From: Actinophytocola sp036378875
GTDB lineage: Bacteria > Actinomycetota > Actinomycetes > Mycobacteriales > Pseudonocardiaceae
Direction of reading: 5' to 3'
Length of the DNA: 64,000 bases
Assembly (NCBI RefSeq): GCF_036378875.1
Contig: NZ_DASUVO010000089.1
Location: forward strand, 31,363-95,362
Part shown: piece by piece, positions 43,088 to 51,489 of the stretch
How the letters are laid out: every line of letters starts with the position of its first letter
Position numbering within the stretch: the stretch's first letter is position 1
Made by a program: the position numbers and the translations under genes
The notes under the pieces: model-generated
Database searches by the model: none
Told to the model about the DNA's origin: nothing
Seen by the model: the letters and a program-made list of their open reading frames with translations, nothing else

Positions 43088-43873
43088 TCAATCCTGAGGG
43101 CCGGCACCGGCAGGCGCGCCAGCCCGGCGACTGGTCTCGAGGTCGGCCGAGATGTCGCGCTGGCGGGTGGGGGCGACGACGATCTCCTGGAGGACGACGC
43201 GCTGGGGGAGTGTGACGGCGAGGCGGATGGCCTCGGCCACGTCCTCCGGCGCCACCATGTCGGCGCGCTCGGCCGACGACGGTGGGCGGGCACGGTTGTC
43301 GAGGATCGGGGTGTCCGTCTCGCCGGGCAGTACGGTGATCGCCCGCAGGCCCTGGTTGCGGAACGTGTTGTGCAGGAAGGACATGAAGTTGCGGACGCCG
43401 GCCTTGGCCGCGCCATAGGCCGCCCCGCCGAGCAGGTTCGGGTTGACGGCGGCGAGCGAGGACACCGTGACGATCGTGCCGGCGCCGCTGCCGAGCATGT
43501 GGGGGAGCACGGCCTGGGTGAGCCGGAAGACCGCGGTGAGGTTCACCTCCAGGACCTGGCGCCACTCGTCCTCGGGCAGCCACTGGGGATTCTTCACCGA
43601 CGACGAACTGCCCGCGTTGTTGACCAGAACATCGATCGGACCGACCTCCGCGAGGACCCTGGTGATGTCGCCCGGGTCGGTGATGTCCGCCGCGATCGGG
43701 TGGGCGGCGCTGCCGATGGCGGCCGCGACCTCGTCGAGGGCCTCCTGCCGCCGGCCGAGCAACACGACGGTGGCGCCTTCTTCGGCGAGTAGCCGCGCGG
43801 TTTCGCGACCGATACCGCTGCCGGCTCCGGTGACGAGTGCGGTTCTGCCGGTCAAGGCCAGCACAGTCGGCAC
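43088..43873 (-). CDS. SDR-family oxidoreductase (first of two)
   Basis: A 261-residue classical short-chain dehydrogenase. The cofactor motif TGAGSGIGRETARLL lies near the N-terminus, NNAG lies at about 83-86, and the active site is VSSLAAVNPNLLGGAAYGAA followed by K (Ser-Tyr-Lys). The GTG at 43873 is preferred, with GAGGGGAG seven bases upstream. It probably oxidises or reduces a hydroxy/keto group in the pathway of this operon. Copy 3 of the shared operator motif lies just upstream of the start. Confidence 0.9.
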   Translation of the reverse strand: MPTVLALTGRTALVTGAGSGIGRETARLLAEEGATVVLLGRRQEALDEVAAAIGSAAHPIAADITDPGDITRVLAEVGPIDVLVNNAGSSSSVKNPQWLPEDEWRQVLEVNLTAVFRLTQAVLPHMLGSGAGTIVTVSSLAAVNPNLLGGAAYGAAKAGVRNFMSFLHNTFRNQGLRAITVLPGETDTPILDNRARPPSSAERADMVAPEDVAEAIRLAVTLPQRVVLQEIVVAPTRQRDISADLETSRRAGAPAGAGPQD

Positions 43874-43883
43874 AGCGCTCCCC

Positions 43884-43905
43884 TCGAAGTGCGAACAAGT
43901 TCTCA
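43884..43905 (-). promoter_or_regulatory. Operator-like motif, copy 3 (before SDR gene)
   Basis: On the minus strand TGAGAACTTGTTCGCACTT continues with CGA. It shares GAGAA, a four-base spacer and TTCGCACTTNGA with two copies in the divergent promoter at 47.8 kb. It lies 11 bases before the GTG of the SDR gene, inside the operon, so it may control an internal promoter. Confidence 0.6.
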
Positions 43906-43920
43906 ATTGAGACTACATTC

Positions 43921-44886
43921 TCATTGAGTCCGCCGGCAAGGGAGGTCAAGCGCGTCAGCCGCGGCGCGTTCGAGTGCCCGCAGCTCGTCCTCGCGGCGTG
44001 CGAACCGGCGGATCGACTCCTCCCGGTCGATCCAGCGGAACCGCAGTTCCTGTCCGGGCCCTGCCTGCCCGAGCAGCGGGAGCGATGGCCTGGACGCGAC
44101 GCCGACGATCGGGTAGCCCGCGGTCAGGCTCCGGTACCTGCCGAGGACGATCAACTCGTCCGCGTGCGGAATCTCCAGCGCGCCGATCGGCACCCCGTGC
44201 GACACGATCTCCGTCTCGTTGTCCGGATGGCGCACCGGCCCGGTAAGCCGCAGGCCGACGTGGTTCGAGCGGTCGGTGACCACATAGGACGATTCCTCGA
44301 TCAGCTCGCGGATGCCCGGGATCGAGTGCGGGCTCTCGACGACGTCGATGACCCAGGGCCCGTCCCCGAACCGCAGTGCGGGCACGGGTAGCCGGAACAC
44401 CGGGAACCTGCGGGGGAACCCGACGAACCCGGTGTCGAGCCGCACCTGGGTGCCGCGCGTGATGACCTGACCGAACCCCATGCGGGCGTCCGGGGCGGCG
44501 CTGCCGAGGAAAGTGGGTGCGCGGAGGTCGCCGTGCACGGCGAGGTAGGTCCGGGTGCCGAGTCGGACATCGGTGACGCGCACGACTTGTCCCGCCGGTG
44601 CCACGACCGGCGACCACGTGTCGACGACCGCGTTTCCGATGGTGACGCGGCAGGGCGCGCCGGTCACGGCCAGGAGCACGTCGCGATCGGGTACGAATGC
44701 CAGCCCGCTGCCGAGGCTCTCGATCAGCGTCGCGCCGCGGGGGTTGCCGACGAGCAGGTTCGCGACCATCGCGGAGTGCTGGTCGGCGGCGCCGCCGGTG
44801 GGGACGCCGAGCCGTTCGGCGTCGCGGCGACCGAGGTCGGTGAAAGTCGTGAGCCAGCCCGTGCCGGTGATCTCGAGAGTGGTCAT
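43921..44886 (-). CDS. pxpC: PxpC/KipA-like subunit (biotin-dependent-carboxylase-type fold)
   Basis: A 321-residue subunit of a 5-oxoprolinase-type enzyme, which uses ATP to open a lactam ring. The KipA pattern is clear: GWLTTFTDLGRRDAERLGVP followed by TGGAADQHSAMVANLLVGNP, and later LTAGYPIVGVASRPSLPLLG. It overlaps pxpB by four bases (ATGA) and acts with PxpB and PxpA. The symbol is by family; the substrate in this operon need not be 5-oxoproline. Confidence 0.85.
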   Translation of the reverse strand: MTTLEITGTGWLTTFTDLGRRDAERLGVPTGGAADQHSAMVANLLVGNPRGATLIESLGSGLAFVPDRDVLLAVTGAPCRVTIGNAVVDTWSPVVAPAGQVVRVTDVRLGTRTYLAVHGDLRAPTFLGSAAPDARMGFGQVITRGTQVRLDTGFVGFPRRFPVFRLPVPALRFGDGPWVIDVVESPHSIPGIRELIEESSYVVTDRSNHVGLRLTGPVRHPDNETEIVSHGVPIGALEIPHADELIVLGRYRSLTAGYPIVGVASRPSLPLLGQAGPGQELRFRWIDREESIRRFARREDELRALERAAADALDLPCRRTQ

Positions 44887-45581
44887 GACGGCACCAGGAA
44901 GCTACCGGTCAGTGCCGTCGCCTCGTCTCTCGTGACGGGCACGAACCGCACGACGTCGCCGGGGCCGAACGAAACCGGGGCCGGGCGGGAGATGTCGACG
45001 ATCGTGTGCGGAGTGCGGCCGACGACGCGCCAGCCGGTCGGGCCGGGGAACGGCTGGATGATCGCGTTGGTGCCGGCGATCATGATCGCGCCCGGGGCGA
45101 CGTCCGTGCGTGGCTCGGCCAGCCGGCGCACCGGCCGGGGGACCAGGAGCCCGTCCATCATCGGTGCCATCGCCGCGCCGAGCAGGGAGATCGTGAGAAC
45201 CGAGCCGGTGATCGCCTCGACCACCTCGGCAGGTGCCAGTCCGACCTCGTCCGCGACGGAAGCCAGGTCGGGCCCGTCGAACACGGCCGGGATCGTGAAC
45301 CGGCGAACCGCCCTGGACAGGGCCGGCGGGAGTGACTCCGCCAGCAACCGGGCCGCGTACTCGATGTGCTCGGGCCCGGTCACCAGCGGATCGAACTCGA
45401 TGAGCAGTGACTCGAGCCCGGAAACCACATCGAGCACGCCGTGCGGCCGGCGCGCGAGGAACCGGTCCCGGAACCGGATTATGCCGGCCCGGCGGACCGC
45501 AGCGTCGGCGTGCACGAACGCCACCATCACCGCCGAGTCGCCATAGGACTCGACGGTGATGGTGGACGATGCGGCGGTCAT
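44883..45581 (-). CDS. pxpB: PxpB/KipI-like subunit
   Basis: A 232-residue allophanate-hydrolase-subunit-1-like protein. It starts with ITVESYGDSAVMVAFVHADA, and FTIPAVFDGPDLASVADEVG is the mid-protein signature. The final PFPGPTGWRVVGRTPHTIVD segment is also typical. PxpB and PxpC form the ATP-using half of the 5-oxoprolinase-like complex. It shares an overlapping TGATG with pxpA and ATGA with pxpC, so the three are translated together. Confidence 0.87.
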   Translation of the reverse strand: MTAASSTITVESYGDSAVMVAFVHADAAVRRAGIIRFRDRFLARRPHGVLDVVSGLESLLIEFDPLVTGPEHIEYAARLLAESLPPALSRAVRRFTIPAVFDGPDLASVADEVGLAPAEVVEAITGSVLTISLLGAAMAPMMDGLLVPRPVRRLAEPRTDVAPGAIMIAGTNAIIQPFPGPTGWRVVGRTPHTIVDISRPAPVSFGPGDVVRFVPVTRDEATALTGSFLVPS

Positions 45582-46384
45582 CAGCTGGCGAGCACCGCCG
45601 CCTTCTCGGCCAGGACGTCACGCAGACCGGTGACGCGGATGTCCGCCCCGGCGAGTGCCTTGCGCAGCGACGTGCCGTTCTCCAGCACGGTCGGGTGGTC
45701 ACCATGCAGGAGCAGCAGGTCGACGTCGTGGCCCAGCGGCACCACGTTCCCGTCGACCGAGCGCACCGTGCCCTCCCGCACCACCTGGACACACCGCTCG
45801 CCGATCAGCGCCGGGTCGTAGATCAGGCCGCCCTCATGGGAACGCGGCACCGGCATGCCGTCGTCGCCGTAACCACGGTCGGCTAGGAACACGTAGCCGA
45901 CCGCCAGGCCACGCTTACGGGACTCCTCGGCGAGCAGACCGCGCTGGCAGATGACGATGTAGTCCTTGTTGTACGCGGCGATCGCGTCCGTGATCGCCCT
46001 CGCGTGCTTGGCGTCGGTCTGGGCGATCGAGCCCATCCGCCCGTGCGGCGCCACATGACTGATCGTGCCGCCGTGCACCCGTGCGAAGGCGTCGAGCGCA
46101 CCGAGTTGGTACAGCACGTCGGTGCGGATCTCCTCCTCGGACGCCTCGATGAGCCGACGGCCGAACCCGACGAGGTCCGGATAACCCGGGTGCGCGCCCA
46201 ACTCGATGCCGCGGGCCACACAGTCGGCGACCGTCTTGTCCATGACGCGCGGGTCGCCGCCGTGGAAGCCGCAGGCGATGTTGGACGACGTGACGAGCTC
46301 GAGCAGAGCACGGTCGTCACCGATCGTGTAGTTGCCGAAGCTCTCACCGAGGTCGGCGACGACGGCGACAGAGTTGGTTCCCAT
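45581..46384 (-). CDS. pxpA: LamB/YcsF (PxpA-like) subunit with altered motifs
   Basis: A 267-residue (beta/alpha)7-barrel-type subunit. Conserved parts are SSNIACGFHGGDPRVMDKTV, ELGAHPGYPDLVGFGRR, and VFLADRGYGDDGMPVPRSHE. Two active-site regions differ from E. coli PxpA. The N-terminal DLNADLGE is replaced by VVADLGE, and HVKPHG(M/A)LYN is replaced by HVAPHGRMGSI, which loses the Lys and the LYN residues. This suggests a different lactam or cyclic amide substrate. It is the first of the three overlapping subunits and starts 45 bp after the symporter stop. Confidence 0.85.
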   Translation of the reverse strand: MGTNSVAVVADLGESFGNYTIGDDRALLELVTSSNIACGFHGGDPRVMDKTVADCVARGIELGAHPGYPDLVGFGRRLIEASEEEIRTDVLYQLGALDAFARVHGGTISHVAPHGRMGSIAQTDAKHARAITDAIAAYNKDYIVICQRGLLAEESRKRGLAVGYVFLADRGYGDDGMPVPRSHEGGLIYDPALIGERCVQVVREGTVRSVDGNVVPLGHDVDLLLLHGDHPTVLENGTSLRKALAGADIRVTGLRDVLAEKAAVLAS

Positions 46385-46429
46385 GATCCCTTCCTTGGTC
46401 GGAAATGATGTTCGCTCCGCAAGCTCCGC

Positions 46430-47767
46430 TCAGAAAGCTGCCAGTGGCTGGCCCTTTGTCTCGCGCAGGAACGCGATGGTGGCCAGGGTGATCACGGCGG
46501 TGATGATCGAGGCGAACGCCGGGATCAGGTTGGACCCGGTCGCCTTGATGAGCGCGGTCATCACCAGCGGGGCGCTGCCGCCGAAGATGATCGTCGAGAC
46601 GCTGAACCCGATGCTGTACGCGGAATAGCGCACTGTGGTCGGGAACATCTCGGCGAGAACGGTGTGGACGACCGCGGCGTGGCCGGAGAACGCGACCGCG
46701 AGCACGACGGTGCCGATGACGGCGAGCCCGAAGTTCCCGGTGGTGATGAGCAGGAACATCGGGTAGGAGACGACGGCCATCGCGACCGAGGAGATGAGGA
46801 GCACCGGCTTGCGGCCGATCCGGTCCGACAGCCGTGCCATGAGCGGGATGCAGACCACGATCGCGACCAGGCTGAACGCGGTGACGGTGAGCGCGGTCAG
46901 CATCGAGAAGTTGTGGTCGCCGAGCGAGGTCTTCAGGTAGGTCGGCATGTACACGAACAGCAGGTAGTAACCCGGCCCGTTGAGCGCGGGCAGGAAGATC
47001 GTGAGCGCGATCGCCGTCAGGTGCCGCTTGGAGGTGAACGCCGCCTTCAGCGGGTTGCGTGCGACGGTGTTCTTCTCGCGTAACGCCACGAAGTGCGGGG
47101 TCTCCTCCAGCCTGCGGCGGATGTAGAAGCCGATGTAGCCCAGCGGGACCGCCAACAGGAACGGGACGCGCCACCCCCAGGACGTCATGGTGTCGTCACC
47201 GAGGGTCGTGATCAGGATCGCCGAGAAGGCACTGCCGAACATGAGCGCGACGAACGAGCCGACGGCGATGAAGCTCATCGCGAAGTTGCGGCGTGCGTCC
47301 GGCGCGTACTCGCCGACGAAGGACATGGCGCCGGCCACCTCGCCACCTGCCGAGAAGCCCTGGAGCACCCGGAGCAGGACCAGCAGGATCGGCGCGGCGA
47401 CGCCGATGGCCGCGTGGGAGGGGATGAGGCCGATCGCTGCGGTCGCGCCGGAGATGAGCACGAGAAGGGTCGCCAACAGCGTCTTCCTGCCGAGCCGGTC
47501 GCCGAGGTAGCCGCAGATGACGCTGCCGAACGGGCGCGCGATGAAGCTGACCAGGAACCCCACGTTGGTGAGGAAGAGTCCGCCCGCCTCGGCCTCGCCC
47601 ATGATGTTGATGGCCAGGTACGTGACGAGCAGGCCGTAGATCCCGTAGTCGTACCACTCGACGAAGGAACCGATCGTGCCGGCGACGGTGACTTTCCTGA
47701 CGACCTTGCGGTCGGGGTCGACGACGGTTGACTCGGGCGCGTCGAGTCGAGCTGACGTTGTTGTCAT
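46430..47767 (-). CDS. MHS-family symporter, first gene of the minus-strand catabolic operon
   Basis: A 445-residue MFS protein with 12 helices. The MHS start TVAGTIGSFVEWYDYGIYGL is clear, as are loop motifs GYLGDRLGRKTL and RLSDRIGRKPVLL, with the central QGFSAGGEVAGAMSFVGEYA. It is the likely uptake system for the substrate processed by the PxpABC-like enzyme, aminotransferase and SDR. The gene starts 69 bp from operator copy 1 in the shared divergent promoter. Confidence 0.9.
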   Translation of the reverse strand: MTTTSARLDAPESTVVDPDRKVVRKVTVAGTIGSFVEWYDYGIYGLLVTYLAINIMGEAEAGGLFLTNVGFLVSFIARPFGSVICGYLGDRLGRKTLLATLLVLISGATAAIGLIPSHAAIGVAAPILLVLLRVLQGFSAGGEVAGAMSFVGEYAPDARRNFAMSFIAVGSFVALMFGSAFSAILITTLGDDTMTSWGWRVPFLLAVPLGYIGFYIRRRLEETPHFVALREKNTVARNPLKAAFTSKRHLTAIALTIFLPALNGPGYYLLFVYMPTYLKTSLGDHNFSMLTALTVTAFSLVAIVVCIPLMARLSDRIGRKPVLLISSVAMAVVSYPMFLLITTGNFGLAVIGTVVLAVAFSGHAAVVHTVLAEMFPTTVRYSAYSIGFSVSTIIFGGSAPLVMTALIKATGSNLIPAFASIITAVITLATIAFLRETKGQPLAAF

Positions 47768-47835
47768 GGGTTATGGCCTTCCCGAGTCCATTGTGTACGG
47801 CAGTGACACCCGTGGAGTGTGACCGGACTCGCAGA

Positions 47836-47857
47836 TGAGAATAGATTCGCACTTTGA
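47836..47857 (+). promoter_or_regulatory. Operator-like motif, copy 1 (divergent promoter)
   Basis: TGAGAATAGATTCGCACTT continuing TGA. The GAATAGATTC core is a near-perfect dyad (GAAT/ATTC). It lies between the symporter gene (minus) and the RraA-like gene (plus) and is repeated 89 bp further right. Confidence 0.6.
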
Positions 47858-47924
47858 AACGGTCAACACCCGCAGGTGAACCTTGTGTTGCCTGCCGTCC
47901 GGTGGCACGATCGACGAATCGAAA

Positions 47925-47946
47925 AGAGAATGCATTCGCACTTCGA
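47925..47946 (+). promoter_or_regulatory. Operator-like motif, copy 2 (before RraA-like gene)
   Basis: AGAGAATGCATTCGCACTT continuing CGA. Its core GAATGCATTC is a perfect 10-bp palindrome. It matches copy 1 in all but a few bases and ends 20 bp before the ATG of the plus-strand operon. Confidence 0.62.
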
Positions 47947-47966
47947 CTGCTGATGGGATGGAGCCG

Positions 47967-48605
47967 ATGACCCAGGACAACGTGCGCGTGCGCGCCGGGT
48001 GGGACCGCGTCGACGGGCAGGTCCTCGACCAGTTCCGCGAGCACTCCGTCGCCAACCTCGGCGACGCCCTGGACCGGCTCAACATCGTCGACGGCGGCAT
48101 CGCGCCGGTCTGGGCCGGAGCCAGGGCCGTCGGCACCGCGCTGCCGGTCCTCACCGTCGCGGGCGACAACAAGGCCGTGATCGCCGCACTCGACCACATC
48201 CGCCCCGGTGACATCCTCGTCATCAACGCCTTCGGGTACGACGGCCGCGCGATCGTCGGCGACAACCTCGCCCAGCGGTTCGCCCTGTTCGGCGCGGCGG
48301 GCGCGGTCATTGACGGGTACGTGCGGGACGCCGCGATCATCGAGAGCCTCGGGGTGCCGATCTTCGCGCGAGGCCGCACGCCCGCCGGGCCCTTCAAGAA
48401 CGGGCCGGGCACGATCGGCGAGCCGGTCGCCATCGGCGGCGTCGTCGTGAATCCGGGCGACATCGTCGCGGCCGACGACGACGGCGTGATCGTGATCCCG
48501 CCGCACCGGGCCGGCGAGGCGCTCAGGGCGGTGAAGGAGATCGTCGCCCGCGAGGAGGGCCTCGATGCCGAGGTCGAGGCGTTGCGTGGTCAACTGGCCC
48601 GATGA
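47967..48605 (+). CDS. RraA-family protein (HMG-aldolase/decarboxylase-like)
   Basis: A 212-residue protein of the RraA/4-hydroxy-4-methyl-2-oxoglutarate aldolase fold. SVANLGDALDRLNIVDGGIA is the N-terminal signature, and DNKAVIAALDHIRPGDILVI the middle part. GAVIDGYVRDAAIIESLGVP carries the conserved GxVRD with the Arg-Asp pair that binds substrate and metal. VAADDDGVIVIPPHRAGEAL is the C-terminal motif. The metal-binding DxD region is intact, so it is likely an enzyme rather than an RNase regulator. The ATG at 47967 is preferred, with GGATGGAG upstream; an ATG nine bases earlier is possible. Confidence 0.85.
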   Translation: MTQDNVRVRAGWDRVDGQVLDQFREHSVANLGDALDRLNIVDGGIAPVWAGARAVGTALPVLTVAGDNKAVIAALDHIRPGDILVINAFGYDGRAIVGDNLAQRFALFGAAGAVIDGYVRDAAIIESLGVPIFARGRTPAGPFKNGPGTIGEPVAIGGVVVNPGDIVAADDDGVIVIPPHRAGEALRAVKEIVAREEGLDAEVEALRGQLAR

Positions 48606-49645
48606 GCCTTCGAGTGGTGGTCGCCGCGCCAGTGTCCGAAGTAGACTGTGCGCGGGTTCGCGCGCTGGAACCCCGGGTCGATCTCGTCGTCGACCACGCA
48701 CTTCTCCCGCCGATGCGGTGGCCGGCCGACTTCGGCGGCGACCCGTCCTGGCGGCGGACACCTGAACAGCAGCGTGCCTACGAGGCGGCCATCGACTCGG
48801 CCGACGCGCTCTACGGCATCCCCGACGCGGACCCGTCCGCTCTGGCGCGCGCGGTTCGCGCGAACCCGCGGCTGCGCTGGGTGCACACGATGGCTGCCGG
48901 GGGAGGCGCTCAGGTCAAGGCGGCCGGGCTCACCGCGGACGAGCTTGATCGCGTCGCCTTCACCACCTCGGCCGGTGTGCACGGCGGGCCGCTGGCCGAG
49001 TTCGCGGTGTTCGGCGTGTTCGCGGGCGCCAAGGACCTGCCCCGGTTGAACCGCCAGCAGCGTGCCCGCGAGTGGAGCGGCCGCTGGACGATGCGGCAGG
49101 TGAGTGAGCTGACGGTGCTCGTACTCGGCCTCGGCGGCATCGGCCGGGTCGTCGCCGAGAAGCTGCACGCGCTGGGTGCCAAGGTCATCGGTACGAGCAG
49201 GCGCGAGGTGGACGTCGCGGGTGTCGCCGAGGTCGTGCATCCCGATCGTCTCCGTGAGGTGGCGTCGTTGGTCGACGCGGTGGTGGCCACACTCCCCGGC
49301 ACTTCGGCGACCGAGCACCTGCTCGACAGCTGGTTCTTCGCCGCGCTGCGGCCGGGCGCGACCGTCGTGAACGTCGGACGGGGCAGCGTCATCGACGAGA
49401 CCGCCCTCATCGACGCGCTCGGATCCGGGCAGGTCGGTTTCGCGGCGCTGGACGTCTTCGAAACGGAACCGCTGCCGGCCGACAGTCCGCTGTGGACACA
49501 CGAGAACGTTCTGGTGAGCCCGCACACCGCCGCGCTCAGTGCCGCCGAGGAGCGCCGCATCGCAGAGTTGGTCGCCGCCAACGCCACCCGTCTGCTCGAC
49601 GGTGTGGACCTGCTCAACCGTGTCGACACCGTGGAGTTCTACTGA
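48602..49645 (+). CDS. D-2-hydroxyacid dehydrogenase
   Basis: A 347-residue NAD-dependent dehydrogenase. The Rossmann motif is VLGLGGIGRVVAEKL, followed by ...GTSRREVD, where the basic residue at the end of beta-2 hints at NADP use. Catalytic regions are VVNVGRGSVIDETALIDAL (Arg), LDVFETEPLP (Glu) and VLVSPHTAALS (His). It overlaps the RraA-like gene by ATGA and the SDR gene by one base. It should interconvert a 2-keto acid and a D-2-hydroxy acid within the sugar-acid pathway. Confidence 0.9.
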   Translation: MSLRVVVAAPVSEVDCARVRALEPRVDLVVDHALLPPMRWPADFGGDPSWRRTPEQQRAYEAAIDSADALYGIPDADPSALARAVRANPRLRWVHTMAAGGGAQVKAAGLTADELDRVAFTTSAGVHGGPLAEFAVFGVFAGAKDLPRLNRQQRAREWSGRWTMRQVSELTVLVLGLGGIGRVVAEKLHALGAKVIGTSRREVDVAGVAEVVHPDRLREVASLVDAVVATLPGTSATEHLLDSWFFAALRPGATVVNVGRGSVIDETALIDALGSGQVGFAALDVFETEPLPADSPLWTHENVLVSPHTAALSAAEERRIAELVAANATRLLDGVDLLNRVDTVEFY

Positions 49646-50406
49646 TGGTTTTCGACCTGACCGGCCGGATCGCACTGGTCACCGGTTCGAGCCGGGGGAT
49701 CGGGCTCGGCATCGCGGAAGGGCTCGCGGAAGCCGGCGCCACGATCGTGCTCAACGGCGTCGATCCGGTCCGCCTGGACGAAACCCGCGCGCGGCTCGCC
49801 CGGCGGTTCGGTGATCGTGTTGCGGCACAGGCGTTCGACATCGTCGACGAGGACGCCGTCGTCGCGGCCGTCGACGCGATCGAGACCGGCGTGGGTCCCA
49901 TCGATGTGCTGGTGAACAACGCCGGCATCCAGCACCGCGAGCCCCTCATGGAGGTGGCCCTGGCCGACTGGCGGCGGGTGGTCGACGTCAACCTCACCGG
50001 CGCTTTCGTCGTGGGCCGCACCGTCGCCGCCCGGATGCGGCCGCGCCGCGCCGGGAAGATCGTCAACATCTGCTCGGTCCAGACCGACCTCGCCCGCCCG
50101 ACCATCGGCCCCTACACGGCGGCGAAAGGTGGGCTACGCAACCTCACCCGCGCCATGACGGCGGAATGGGCCGGCGACGGCCTGCAGATCAACGGGATCG
50201 CACCCGGCTACATCCACACCGAGATGACACAGAACCTCGTGGACGACGAGGCCTTCAACACGTGGATCCTCGGTCGCACCCCGGCACGGCGCTGGGGCAC
50301 GGTGTCCGATGTGGTCGGTCCCGCGGTGTGGCTGTCCTCCAGCGCGTCCGACTACGTCAACGGCCAGGTCATCTTCGTCGACGGTGGAATGACGGTGGTC
50401 GTGTGA
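49645..50406 (+). CDS. SDR oxidoreductase, gluconate 5-dehydrogenase-like
   Basis: A 253-residue classical SDR. The cofactor loop TGSSRGIGLGIAEGL, NNAG at about 90, and the IxSVQ...PYTAAKGGLRNLTRAM active site are intact. The overall similarity is to IdnO-type 5-keto-D-gluconate reductases (NNAGIQHREPLMEVALADWR is the key stretch). Its partner directly downstream is an IdnD-like dehydrogenase, the same pairing as in L-idonate catabolism. It overlaps both neighbours. Confidence 0.88.
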   Translation: MVFDLTGRIALVTGSSRGIGLGIAEGLAEAGATIVLNGVDPVRLDETRARLARRFGDRVAAQAFDIVDEDAVVAAVDAIETGVGPIDVLVNNAGIQHREPLMEVALADWRRVVDVNLTGAFVVGRTVAARMRPRRAGKIVNICSVQTDLARPTIGPYTAAKGGLRNLTRAMTAEWAGDGLQINGIAPGYIHTEMTQNLVDDEAFNTWILGRTPARRWGTVSDVVGPAVWLSSSASDYVNGQVIFVDGGMTVVV

Positions 50407-51431
50407 ACACCACAATCGCTGTTGTCGCCCATGGCCGGGACGACGTGCGCGTCGAACAGCTCACCGTTCCCGCTCCGACAGAGCGGGAGGCCGTCGTCGC
50501 GGTGACGTACGGCGGCATCTGCGGATCCGACCTGCATTACTGGCGGCACGGCGCCGTGGGGGAGTCGATCCTGCGGGCCCCGATGATCCTGGGCCACGAG
50601 GTGGTCGGCACGGTCGTACGAGCCGCCGCCGACGGCACAGGCCCGGCAGAAGGTGCCACGGTCGCCGTCCACCCGGCCACACGCGAACACACCGAGGTCC
50701 GGTTTCCGGAGAACAGCCCCAACCTCTCGCCGGGCGTTCGCTATCTCGGTTCAGCGGCACGGTTTCCGCACACCGAGGGTGCCTTCGCCGGCGAGATCGT
50801 CCTCCCGTCGACGATGCTCCGCGAACTACCCGCAGGCCTCGACCTGCGCGTCGCGGCGCTCGCCGAACCAGCCAGCGTCGCCTGGCACGCCGTGTCCCAG
50901 GCGGGCGAGCTCCGCGGCCGGCGCGTGCTGGTCATCGGCTGCGGCCCGATCGGCGCCCTCACCGTCGCCGTGGCAAAACTGTTCGGCGCCGCCGAGATCG
51001 TGGCGGTCGACCTGCACGACAGGCCCCTGGAGATCGCGACCGCCGTCGGCGCGACACGAACGCTGAAAGCCACTGAGACCGCGGAAATCGCCGCCGTCGA
51101 CGCGGACGTCGTGATCGAGTCCGCCGGCAACCACCGCGGTCTCGCGTCCGCCATCGCCGGTGCCACCCGGGGCGGCACGGTGGTCATGGTCGGCCTGCTG
51201 CCCACCGGTGACCAGCCCGTGCCGATCGCACTCGCGATCACCCGCGAACTCCGCCTGCTCGGCTCGTTCCGGTTCAACGCCGAGATCGACGAGGTGATCC
51301 CGGCCATCGCCGACGAGTCACTGGCGATCGCGCCGGTCGTCACCCACGTCTTTCCCGTCACCGAAACGCTGGAAGCGTTCGCGGTCGCCGCCGACGCCTC
51401 GGTATCGGGCAAAGTGCTCCTCGCCTTCTGA
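50403..51431 (+). CDS. L-idonate 5-dehydrogenase-like MDR protein lacking structural zinc ligands
   Basis: A 342-residue medium-chain dehydrogenase. The catalytic zinc site CGSDLHYWRHG...GHEVVG is intact and the nucleotide motif is VLVIGCGPIGALTV. The ELRLLGSFRFNAEIDEVIPA segment near the C-terminus is typical of IdnD. The region that normally holds the four structural-zinc cysteines (PCGHCxYC...NxC) reads VHPATREHTEVRFPENSPNL and has no Cys. The GTG start overlaps the SDR stop (GTGA). It probably oxidises a sugar acid at C5 and works with the upstream SDR. The zinc loss may change quaternary structure. Confidence 0.88.
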   Translation: MNTTIAVVAHGRDDVRVEQLTVPAPTEREAVVAVTYGGICGSDLHYWRHGAVGESILRAPMILGHEVVGTVVRAAADGTGPAEGATVAVHPATREHTEVRFPENSPNLSPGVRYLGSAARFPHTEGAFAGEIVLPSTMLRELPAGLDLRVAALAEPASVAWHAVSQAGELRGRRVLVIGCGPIGALTVAVAKLFGAAEIVAVDLHDRPLEIATAVGATRTLKATETAEIAAVDADVVIESAGNHRGLASAIAGATRGGTVVMVGLLPTGDQPVPIALAITRELRLLGSFRFNAEIDEVIPAIADESLAIAPVVTHVFPVTETLEAFAVAADASVSGKVLLAF

Positions 51432-51434
51432 TCA

Positions 51435-51476
51435 GCGCCGGGGGTGACCGTGTTCGGACACGGTCACCCCCGGCGC
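51435..51476. terminator. Strong bidirectional terminator
   Basis: GCGCCGGGGGTGACCGTG pairs perfectly over 18 bp with CACGGTCACCCCCGGCGC around a six-base loop, four bases after the idonate-dehydrogenase-like stop. The subtilisin-fold gene converges from the right, ending at 51490. It lacks a U-tract. Confidence 0.85.
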
Positions 51477-51489
51477 GGTGGTGCGGTGC

